Below are positions 1 through 5,527 of a DNA stretch of 5,527 bases, one piece after another. Position numbers and translations under genes: made by a program. Position 1 is the first letter of the stretch. Every line of letters starts with the position of its first letter. The stretch comes from an uncultured Porphyromonadaceae bacterium. GTDB taxonomy: Bacteria > Bacteroidota > Bacteroidia > Bacteroidales > Muribaculaceae. The notes under the pieces are model-generated. The model searched no databases, was not told the DNA's origin, and saw nothing but the letters and a program-made list of their open reading frames with translations. The stretch spans positions 1 to 5,527 of the forward strand of contig CAMWOD010000101.1 of the NCBI GenBank assembly GCA_947175715.1, written 5' to 3'.

Positions 1-110
1 ACCTTAGCGGAGTGAAAAAAAGCGTGTAAAAATGTGCCCCGGAGTCAAGGGCTCACGCCACAAATTTTAACCTGAATACCATTAATAACCAACAATAATA
101 CCCAACATTT

Positions 111-1496
111 ATGAAGAAAAGTTTACTTCTTGGATGCGCTGCTCTTATGGCAGCCGGTAATGCTTTTGCTTATGGTACCGACGGTTGTACCTATGAGACA
201 AAAGACGGTATCACAATGACTTGCCTTTGGGCAGTAGGTCCCGACTTGAACAATGCGGAGTATACCGAAATGTTCGTTAACAACAACATGAATGGTGCTT
301 ACGCTCGTAACTGCGCTGTGAAAGATGGCGTTATCTACGTTCCCGTAGGTGGCACAACCACTGTAGGCGAAGGCGACGATGCCAAGACCTCTTACTTCTG
401 GAACCTCGTGAAGTTTGACATGATGACCGGTAACAAGATCGGTGAGGTAGCTATCACACTCGATGGTGAGGCTTTCAACTCACTCCTTGGTTGCAACAAC
501 ATCGGTTTCGATGACTACGGTCACTGCTGGGTAGCTCCTTACTGGGGCGGCACCGAGGCCAACCTCAACATCCGTACTTACGCTCTCGACACCGAGACAG
601 GCGCACTCACCCCTCTCCCCGTTATCGTTTATCCCGCTGAGGAGATTGGTTCAGCTGCCCGTATGGACTTCTTCGATCTTACCGGTGATATCACCGCTAC
701 CGAGGCTGATTGCTACATGATGGGTAACGGTTCAGGCGCTGTATTCGATGCTTATCGTTTCGTTCTTCCCCAAGGTTCTGACGAATGGGAGCCTGGTATG
801 GACGGCTACGCAGCATGGATGGCTGAGGACGTTCCCGCATGGCCCGCTAACGCAGCAGGCTGGGGTGACAACCCTACCACAGTATTCGCTAAGGGTTGCA
901 ACGACATCGCTTACATGTGCGGCCGTAACACCCTCCCCACCCAGTACTCTTGCGCAGGTGGCATGCCCGAAATGCTCGGCTCATTTGAGCAGGCTGGCGA
1001 AGGTTGCTCTCCCGCTAAGGCTGGTGCTACCGGTGCTTGGGAAATGGTACTCGGCGACCACATGTACCTCGGCTACGGTGACGAGCAGGGTGCTGACGGT
1101 GGTAAGTGGAAAATCTCTCGCATGGGCGGTACTGCCGACGGTGGTACATTCGAAGGCATGGAGCTGATGTGGAACTTCCCCGCTAAGGAAGAGGTTACCT
1201 ACTGCTCTGTATCTAACGGTGCTCAGGGCGCTATCCACCCCGTACTCCCCTACAACGTTAAGGACGAGAATGGCAAGGAAGCTATCTACGTTACTACTTT
1301 CTACGGCAAGTCAGAGCTCGGCGTTTACCTCATGGCCGAGGAAGGCTTCAACGCTGGTGTAGTAGCTGTTGAGGCTGACAACGCTAACGCTCCCAAGGAG
1401 TACTACAACCTCCAGGGCATGAAGATTGAGAACCCCGCCAACGGTCTCTACATCGTAAAGCAGGGCAACAAGTCAAGCAAGCAATACGTTAAGTAA
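111..1496 (+). CDS. Secreted Cys-rich protein of unknown function with Bacteroidales C-terminal sorting-type tail
   Basis: I do not recognise the 461-aa protein as a named family. Residues 1-20 form a typical Sec signal peptide (KK, hydrophobic core, AFA before the likely cut at Y21), so it is exported. The mature part has 11 cysteines (26, 38, 68, 128, 139, 201, 263, 270, 281, 299, 365), many aromatic residues and Gly/Asp-rich turns. Stretches such as WNLVKFDMMTGNKIGEV (98-113) and GHCWVAPYWG (137-146) resemble blades of a beta-propeller; that fold is a guess. Residues about 428-461 (EYYNLQGMKIENPANGLYIV then KQGNK) match the tail seen on many secreted Muribaculaceae/Prevotella proteins, which resembles a type IX secretion sorting domain. 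Surface or extracellular location is therefore inferred. The ATG at 111 gives the complete signal peptide. The A-rich leader shows no Shine-Dalgarno sequence, as is usual in this phylum. Codon use is strongly biased (CGT, CTC, GGT, AAC, TAC), unlike the genes at 1924-5527, which suggests high expression. Confidence 0.85.
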   Translation: MKKSLLLGCAALMAAGNAFAYGTDGCTYETKDGITMTCLWAVGPDLNNAEYTEMFVNNNMNGAYARNCAVKDGVIYVPVGGTTTVGEGDDAKTSYFWNLVKFDMMTGNKIGEVAITLDGEAFNSLLGCNNIGFDDYGHCWVAPYWGGTEANLNIRTYALDTETGALTPLPVIVYPAEEIGSAARMDFFDLTGDITATEADCYMMGNGSGAVFDAYRFVLPQGSDEWEPGMDGYAAWMAEDVPAWPANAAGWGDNPTTVFAKGCNDIAYMCGRNTLPTQYSCAGGMPEMLGSFEQAGEGCSPAKAGATGAWEMVLGDHMYLGYGDEQGADGGKWKISRMGGTADGGTFEGMELMWNFPAKEEVTYCSVSNGAQGAIHPVLPYNVKDENGKEAIYVTTFYGKSELGVYLMAEEGFNAGVVAVEADNANAPKEYYNLQGMKIENPANGLYIVKQGNKSSKQYVK

Positions 1497-1525
1497 TTCC
1501 TACCATAGGATATAGCAAATGCGCA

Positions 1526-1554
1526 GGAGCGGACCCCAAGGGTCCGCTCCTTTT
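1526..1554 (+). terminator. Intrinsic terminator of the secreted-protein gene
   Basis: Arms GGAGCGGACCC (1526-1536) and GGGTCCGCTCC (1540-1550) pair perfectly over 11 bp around a 3-nt loop and are followed by TTTT (1551-1554). It lies 30 nt after the TAA stop at 1494-1496. The other strand has no T run after the hairpin, so it should act mainly on rightward transcription. Confidence 0.88.
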
Positions 1555-1566
1555 GCATATATTGGG

Positions 1567-1758
1567 CCTCCCCACACTCGGTCGCGTAGCGACCATCATG
1601 CGGGGCTCGGTACAATAACGCCGCTCCGAGGCTCAAATCGGAGAAATTGGACCTATCAGACCTATCGGACGAATCGGAGGTGGTCGGATAGCGGAGTCGC
1701 GGAGCGACGAGATAGTACCGAACCCCGTGTGATGGGCGTTAGCCCGAACGCGGGGAGG
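1567..1758. repeat. Non-coding intergenic inverted-repeat element with tandem 9-nt core
   Basis: The left arm (1567-1634, 68 nt) and right arm (1694-1758, 65 nt) are imperfect reverse complements over their full length. They share blocks such as CCTCCCC, CGGGG-TCGGTAC and CGCTCCG (left-arm orientation), with one net 3-nt length difference. The core (about 1641-1680) consists of 9-nt units. Each arm also carries a small hairpin. An open frame runs across it on the + strand, but its translation is low-complexity, Arg-rich and dictated by the repeats, so I treat the region as non-coding. Similar GC-rich palindromic intergenic blocks occur, to my recollection, in Muribaculaceae genomes. It could be a REP/MITE-like dispersed element or a structured RNA. 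No transposase or target-site duplication is evident. Confidence 0.72.
1641..1676 (+). repeat. Tandem 9-nt repeat, four units
   Basis: The units are GAGAAATTG (1641-1649), GACCTATCA (1650-1658), GACCTATCG (1659-1667) and GACGAATCG (1668-1676), followed by a degenerate GAGGTGGTCG and GA. They fit roughly GANNNATYR. The run forms the core between the arms of the inverted-repeat element, where copy number could vary by replication slippage. Confidence 0.65.
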
Positions 1759-1856
1759 TCGCATATGAAAGACCAATGGAGTGCCGGAGGTACGATGTTA
1801 TGGTATAAGGTAGGAGACCGGCAGCTACGCACCGCGGCAACCTCATCATCTCAAGC

Positions 1857-1876
1857 GGACGCGAAGAATCGCGTCC
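1857..1876. other. Perfect 8-bp hairpin downstream of the mltF-like gene
   Basis: GGACGCGA (1857-1864) and TCGCGTCC (1869-1876) pair perfectly around a 4-nt loop. The hairpin lies about 48 nt beyond the stop of the leftward gene at 1924-3360, where a transcript end would be expected. Neither strand has a T run after the stem, so it is not a textbook intrinsic terminator. It may stabilise the mRNA 3' end or serve as a weak or factor-assisted terminator. Confidence 0.5.
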
Positions 1877-1923
1877 CTACTGGCTCTCTCAGCCCCTAAG
1901 CCCCTCAACCTTCACAATCTCCA

Positions 1924-3360
1924 TTAGGTGTGGGTGGTTTCGAAGGCGTCGCCTTTGTGGATGTTGGCTACGGCCTGGTCGTAGTATTTGTAGATGCGGT
2001 TGACGTAGTCGACGGTCTCACGGCCTCGTGAGTAGCCGAACTTCACTACAGGGTCGCGATAATATTTGCGTTTCATCTTCATCAGCATGGCTTTTTCTAC
2101 ATTGTCGTCCCACACGGTAGGGTCGTAACCGTACTTCTTGGCGAGGTTGATGGCATCGAATACGTGACCCGGGCCGGCATTGTAGGCTGCGAGGGCAAAC
2201 TTGGTACGCTCCTCGGGGTCGGGCACTTTCTCGGCCATCATCTGGTCGTAGCGGTCGAGGATTTTCACGGCGGTTTCGATAGAGCGGTCGGGCGACTTCA
2301 TCTCGGCCTTCTTCAGGCCGAAGTCGCGTGCGGTGCCTGGCATGATCTGCATCACGCCGCTTGCTCCGGCAAATGATCGTGCCGTGCTGTCGAATCGGCT
2401 TTCGGTATACCCCTGTGCGGCCAGCAGACGCCAGTCCCAACGGCTACCCTCGGCATGTGCCTTGAAAAGAGGGTCGTAGGGTGAGGCATATCCATTCTTA
2501 AACTCGCGGTCGTAGTCGGCCCCGGTTACGGGGGCTACCTTCTGTGCGTCGAGATATTTATAGAGTATGTCGGCTCGCTCCTTGACGGCGACACCTTCGT
2601 CACACCACTTGTCGATGGTCTCGCCGAGTTCTTTGTGCGACAGGGCTACACCCCAGCGGGTATTCTGCGGCGAGGAGAGCGACAGAGTGATCTGAAGTTC
2701 GGGGTGGTAGGTCTTGTTGATTTTGGCCGTTTCGCGGTCGGTTGCCACCCAGCCGCGGCTACCGTCGGCCACTTCGGCCAGCATATCCTCGATGGCGAGC
2801 GAGTCGGGGTCGATGGGCACGATGTTGATGCCGCCACCGATCTGTCGGTCGACAAAGCGGAGGTTTTCCTCCGACTCGGAGCCTGCGATTACGTATATTG
2901 TGTGACCTTTGAGGTCGGGGAGGTTGACGAGCGCCACCTCATTTTGGGGCTGTATTAGCACCTCGTCGACGCTCTTAGTGGGGCCGCATAGTATTATCTT
3001 GTCGCTCCACTCCTGTTCGGCTTCTTCCACCGGGATAGGTGCGGCAATCAGGTCGACGTCGCCATCAACGGCCATGTCGACGGCCTCTTCGATAGAGCGT
3101 GCCACGACCCAGCGCACCGACTTGTCGTGGTGGGCAGCCAGGGCTTCCATGAAGTCGTAGTCGTAGCCCATCAGCGTGTCGCGATAGGAGAAGAATGAAG
3201 CGGGGCCATATATTGTGGCCACCCGGAGTGTGTCTTTATGTGCGTATTCGGCATTGGACGTGTCTTCCGATTTTCCCCTGCAACTCAGAAGTGCACCCAT
3301 GCCCAACAGTGTCAGTACTATCAATGGTAGCAGACGCTTACGATCTTTGAATTTTGGCAT
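1924..3360 (-). CDS. mltF: MltF-like membrane-bound lytic murein transglycosylase (solute-binding domain + SLT domain)
   Basis: This 478-aa lipoprotein is predicted to cleave the MurNAc-GlcNAc glycosidic bond of peptidoglycan non-hydrolytically, leaving 1,6-anhydro-MurNAc ends. A hydrophobic segment (10-25) ends in the lipobox LLSC with C27 as the lipidated cysteine, so it is membrane-anchored, facing the periplasm. Residues about 43-270 form a family-3 solute-binding-like domain (LRVATIYGPASFF, MGYDYDFMEALA, VDLIAAPIP), which in MltF is a regulatory peptide-sensing module. Residues about 296-465 form the SLT domain: catalytic E320 in YTESRF, GVMQIMPGTA (335-344), ALAAYNAGPGHV (389-400) and a late YVNRI (452-456). 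The length is close to that of E. coli MltF (about 518 aa), and all SLT motifs are present, so it should be active. The ATG at 3360 gives a full lipoprotein signal. It is divergent from the metal-uptake operon; no clear promoter of its own was seen in the 122-nt gap. The symbol is by architecture; orthology was not tested. Confidence 0.92.
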   Translation of the reverse strand: MPKFKDRKRLLPLIVLTLLGMGALLSCRGKSEDTSNAEYAHKDTLRVATIYGPASFFSYRDTLMGYDYDFMEALAAHHDKSVRWVVARSIEEAVDMAVDGDVDLIAAPIPVEEAEQEWSDKIILCGPTKSVDEVLIQPQNEVALVNLPDLKGHTIYVIAGSESEENLRFVDRQIGGGINIVPIDPDSLAIEDMLAEVADGSRGWVATDRETAKINKTYHPELQITLSLSSPQNTRWGVALSHKELGETIDKWCDEGVAVKERADILYKYLDAQKVAPVTGADYDREFKNGYASPYDPLFKAHAEGSRWDWRLLAAQGYTESRFDSTARSFAGASGVMQIMPGTARDFGLKKAEMKSPDRSIETAVKILDRYDQMMAEKVPDPEERTKFALAAYNAGPGHVFDAINLAKKYGYDPTVWDDNVEKAMLMKMKRKYYRDPVVKFGYSRGRETVDYVNRIYKYYDQAVANIHKGDAFETTHT

Positions 3361-3427
3361 ATCTTGGGCGTTTAATTGATAAAATCAGGACTTTATTACA
3401 AGCCTCATTTATAAAAACGCCGCTGAT

Positions 3428-3459
3428 TTTGGCATAGTTCAGCTTTTAAACTAATTTTG
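3428..3459 (+). promoter_or_regulatory. Bacteroidota-type promoter for the acetyltransferase/metal-uptake operon
   Basis: TAATTTTG (3452-3459) matches the Bacteroides -7 consensus TAnnTTTG exactly. A TTTG (3428-3431) lies 20 nt upstream in the place of the -33 element. Transcription would begin at about 3464-3466, giving a leader of under 20 nt before the ATG at 3483. This also argues against the in-frame GTG at 3462, which would lie just upstream of the predicted start of transcription. Confidence 0.72.
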
Positions 3460-3482
3460 TAGTGATTAAAAGAAGTGAATTA

Positions 3483-3998
3483 ATGGAATTTCGCAAGGCC
3501 GTGGAGGCCGACCTGGATATAATAAAGGGACTGTACGAGGGTTCGTTCCCAGTGGAGGAACGGCGCCCGTGGGACGACTTCGCTGCCCGCGCCCTCGACG
3601 GTAATCCATACTTCAATGTGTCTGTGGCCCAGAAGGATGGGCGCATTGTGGGATTTATCAGCACCTGGCGGCTCCCTACTGCCCTGTATGTCGAGCATTT
3701 TGCTGTCGACTCGGCGATGCGCGGCCAGGGGATAGGAGGTGAGATGATTGACCGCCTCGTAGCCTCCACTACGTTGCCGTTAATCCTGGAGGTAGAGCAT
3801 CCCGATAACGAGATGGCCCGCCGACGCATCGACTTCTACCGTCGGCATGGCTTCTCAGTGGTGGAGGAGGTGGACTATGTGCCGCCACCCTACGGCCGCA
3901 ATCTCCCAGAGGTGCCGATGCTTTTGATGAGCACGCGTGCGCTGGAGGATGTCGATACGGATATTCGCTTACTACATCAAATCGTTTATAATCAATGA
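3483..3998 (+). CDS. GNAT-family N-acetyltransferase, first gene of the metal-uptake operon
   Basis: This 171-aa protein is predicted to transfer an acetyl group from acetyl-CoA to an amine. The substrate is unknown. The GNAT fold is seen in FRKAVEADLDIIKGLYEGSF (3-22, strand 1 and helix 1), GRIVGFIS (53-60), then motif A: a beta-strand with LYVEHFAVDSAMRG (68-81) and the acetyl-CoA pyrophosphate loop RGQGIG (80-85). Motif B includes LILEVEHP (100-107) and NEMARRRIDFYRRHGF (109-124). A YVPPPYG segment (132-138) follows, as in several single-domain GNATs. I chose ATG 3483 over the upstream GTG 3462 because the promoter leaves no room for the latter and homology begins at MEFRKA; AAAGAAG about 8 nt upstream may aid initiation. 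Its TGA overlaps the next gene's ATG (ATGA, 3995-3998), so translation is probably coupled. Why an acetyltransferase leads this operon is unclear; it may simply be a passenger. Confidence 0.88.
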   Translation: MEFRKAVEADLDIIKGLYEGSFPVEERRPWDDFAARALDGNPYFNVSVAQKDGRIVGFISTWRLPTALYVEHFAVDSAMRGQGIGGEMIDRLVASTTLPLILEVEHPDNEMARRRIDFYRRHGFSVVEEVDYVPPPYGRNLPEVPMLLMSTRALEDVDTDIRLLHQIVYNQ

Positions 3999-4861
3999 AA
4001 AAGATATTATTTAAACTGACGTTGCTGGCCATATCTTTGATGGTTGTGGCCTCTGCATGTAGCGGCAGCAGCTCCGATAAGCTCAAAGTCACCGTATCGA
4101 TACCGCCGCAGAAGTATATGCTTGAGCAGATAGCAGGCGACAAGGTGGATATTGTGACCCTGATGGATGCCGGATCCAACCCCGAAACCTACAATCCGTC
4201 GGTGTCGACCATCGTGGGGCTTCATCAGTCGGAGATATACTTCACAGTGGGCACTCTTCCATTTGAGCAAAAGCTTGCCCAGGAAGGGGAGCTTAACATC
4301 GTAGATACCTCCAAGGGCGTGAAGCTGATTCATGGCACTCATGGTGATTGCGATGCCTCACATCATCACGACCATGGCGACAGCGACCCGCATATATGGT
4401 CGTCGGTGCCCAATGTCAAGATAATGGCGCGCAATATGACTGATGCCCTCTGCCAGGCTGATGAGGCCAACGCCGATTACTACCTCGCTAATCTGAAAAC
4501 ATTTGAAGCAAAGCTCGACTCGCTCGATGGTGCCTACCGCACACGTCTCGGTGATACCGATCACAAGGCGTTTGTGATATTTCATCCGTCGCTCAGCTAC
4601 CTTGCCCGCGACTACGGCTTGGAGCAGATAGCTGTAGGTCAGGAGGGTAAGGAGAGCACAATAAATGCCCAGCGTGAGCGCATAGAGCACGCTCGCGAGC
4701 ATAGCGCCAAGGTGATGTTTGTGCAGCAAGAGTTTGACTCGCGGCAGGCATCGACCGTGGCCAGCGAGATTGGAGTCAACACCGTCACCATCAATCCGAT
4801 GAACGCCAACTGGTTGGGTGAAATGGAAAAGGTGGTTAATGCATTGACCGACAATGAGTAA
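3995..4861 (+). CDS. znuA: Zinc/manganese-type ABC transporter substrate-binding lipoprotein (ZnuA-like)
   Basis: This 288-aa cluster A-I binding protein captures a divalent metal, probably Zn2+, for an ABC importer. The signal segment ends at ASAC with C22 as lipid site, so it is tethered to the membrane, as is common in Bacteroidota. The N lobe begins with KVTVSIPPQKYMLEQIAGDKV (31-51). Metal-ligand regions are: GSNPETYNPS (60-69), where many homologues have PH and this one has PE (E64); SDPHIW (130-135, H133); FHPSLSYLARDYGL (196-209, H197); and TINPMNANW (265-273). A His/Asp-rich loop (113-133, with H113, H116, H123-125, H127) is typical of zinc rather than manganese members. Length is normal for the family. 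It overlaps the acetyltransferase by 4 nt and the ATPase gene by 8 nt. No convincing Zur box was seen. The metal is inferred from the His loop; Mn2+ or Fe2+ is less likely. Confidence 0.9.
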   Translation: MKKILFKLTLLAISLMVVASACSGSSSDKLKVTVSIPPQKYMLEQIAGDKVDIVTLMDAGSNPETYNPSVSTIVGLHQSEIYFTVGTLPFEQKLAQEGELNIVDTSKGVKLIHGTHGDCDASHHHDHGDSDPHIWSSVPNVKIMARNMTDALCQADEANADYYLANLKTFEAKLDSLDGAYRTRLGDTDHKAFVIFHPSLSYLARDYGLEQIAVGQEGKESTINAQRERIEHAREHSAKVMFVQQEFDSRQASTVASEIGVNTVTINPMNANWLGEMEKVVNALTDNE

Positions 4862-5527
4862 ACTGATAACTCTTGACCATGTGGGGATGCGGTGGGACAC
4901 CCGCACAGTGCTTACCGACATCACATTGCAGATCAATCGCGGCGATTTCGTTGCCATTACCGGCCCGAACGGAGGTGGTAAAACCACGCTGCTGAAAATT
5001 ATACTCAAGCTGCTGCGACCCACTTGTGGATCGGTCGACTACTGGGATGAGCAGGGGGGCCTGTTGTCGCGCTTGTCGATTGGCTATCTGCCGCAGAAGA
5101 ATATGATTGACTCACACTTCCCCATCGATGTGCGCCAGGTAATAGCCTCGGGGCTTCTTGGGGTAAAGATGGATAATGAAACCAAGAGCGAGCTGGTAGA
5201 AGCGATGATTGACCAGGTGGGGTTGCGTGCTCACAGTGGCTCACCTATCGGCGACTTATCAGGTGGCCAGTTGCAACGGGCGCTGTTGGGACGGGCGCTG
5301 ATATCCGACCCGTCGGTGATAGTGCTTGACGAGCCGCTGAGTTATCTCGACAAGCACTTTGAGCATCGCATCTATGATATAATCGGTGAGCTGGCTCCGG
5401 GGCATACTATAATTTGCGTGTCGCACGAGGTGTCGGCAATCGCAGAGATGGCCAATCGCCACTGGATAGTAGACCACACAATCCATGAGTGTACCGCAGC
5501 CCATCACTTCATGCGCTTAAGTTGCGA
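4854..5527 (+). CDS. znuC: Metal ABC transporter ATP-binding protein (ZnuC-like), 3' end beyond the window
   Basis: The reading frame opens at the ATG 4854 (MSKLITLDHVGMRW) and runs without a stop to the window edge, so 224 codons are seen and the C-terminus is missing. It is an ABC ATPase that should hydrolyse ATP on the cytoplasmic side to drive metal import. Visible motifs are: Walker A GPNGGGKTT (37-45, K43); Q-loop YLPQ (78-81); signature LSGGQ (135-139); Walker B VIVLDE (155-160, catalytic E160); D-loop SYLD (163-166); and switch H191 in CVSHE. The short insert between Q-loop and signature, with FPIDVRQVIASG (89-100), is typical of zinc/manganese importers. The start overlaps the end of the binding-protein gene (ATGAGTAA, 4854-4861), pointing to coupled translation. 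The matching permease is expected downstream. No sign of damage in the visible part. Confidence 0.92.
   Translation, partial: MSKLITLDHVGMRWDTRTVLTDITLQINRGDFVAITGPNGGGKTTLLKIILKLLRPTCGSVDYWDEQGGLLSRLSIGYLPQKNMIDSHFPIDVRQVIASGLLGVKMDNETKSELVEAMIDQVGLRAHSGSPIGDLSGGQLQRALLGRALISDPSVIVLDEPLSYLDKHFEHRIYDIIGELAPGHTIICVSHEVSAIAEMANRHWIVDHTIHECTAAHHFMRLSC

Noticed and set aside
40..58. Possible hairpin in the leader of the first gene (GCCC … GGGC)
   Set aside because: Only about 4 bp pair around a large loop and no T run follows; not distinguishable from chance.
1..110. Promoter search upstream of the first gene
   Set aside because: No TAnnTTTG match was found; TAAAAATG at 27-34 is too far from the consensus to report.
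1567..1758. Insertion sequence or CRISPR array
   Set aside because: There is no transposase frame, and the 9-nt units are too short and contiguous to be CRISPR repeats with spacers.
1519..1899. 126-codon open frame on the + strand
   Set aside because: It begins inside the terminator hairpin region and crosses the inverted arms and 9-nt repeats. The product is Arg/Ser/Thr-rich with no domain, and the frame stays open mainly because the repeat unit is a multiple of three.
3462..3482. GTG start for the acetyltransferase, adding seven residues
   Set aside because: The predicted transcription start at about 3464-3466 lies after this codon, and the family's usual N-terminus matches MEFRKA from the ATG at 3483.
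4358..5023. 221-codon open frame on the - strand
   Set aside because: It lies antisense to the binding-protein and ATPase genes, both of which have full sets of family motifs; its translation has no recognisable domain.

Overview
The window looks like chromosome of a Bacteroidales gut commensal, probably Muribaculaceae or a close relative. The reasons are: a 'YYNLQG…NPANGLYIVKQG' C-terminal tail on a secreted protein, lipoprotein signals, A/T-rich leaders without clear Shine-Dalgarno sequences, a TAnnTTTG-type promoter, and protein families in their Bacteroidota flavour. The family placement is inference from memory of such sequences; no search was run.

Layout. Positions 1-110 are an A-rich leader with no gene. 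Positions 111-1496 (+) encode a secreted Cys-rich protein of unknown function with a sorting-type tail and strongly biased codon use. It is followed by a clear intrinsic terminator (1526-1554). Positions 1567-1758 hold a non-coding repeat element: two imperfect inverted arms of about 65-68 nt around a core of 9-nt tandem units, with smaller hairpins nested in the arms. A further perfect hairpin lies at 1857-1876. Positions 1924-3360 (-) encode an MltF-like lipoprotein, a solute-binding domain fused to a lytic transglycosylase domain. After a 122-nt divergent intergenic region with one good promoter for the rightward genes, three overlapping genes run on the + strand: a GNAT acetyltransferase (3483-3998), a zinc/manganese-type ABC binding lipoprotein (3995-4861) and the matching ABC ATPase (4854 to the window edge, incomplete).

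How the genes work together. The last three overlap by 4 and 8 nt and form an operon. The binding lipoprotein captures a divalent metal, most likely Zn2+, and the ATPase powers import through a permease expected just beyond the right edge. The GNAT enzyme is co-transcribed, but its substrate cannot be read from the sequence. The lytic transglycosylase acts on peptidoglycan and is transcribed divergently. The leftmost gene appears independent.

I found no evidence for a wholly new multi-gene system. The least conventional material is the inverted-repeat element at 1567-1758.
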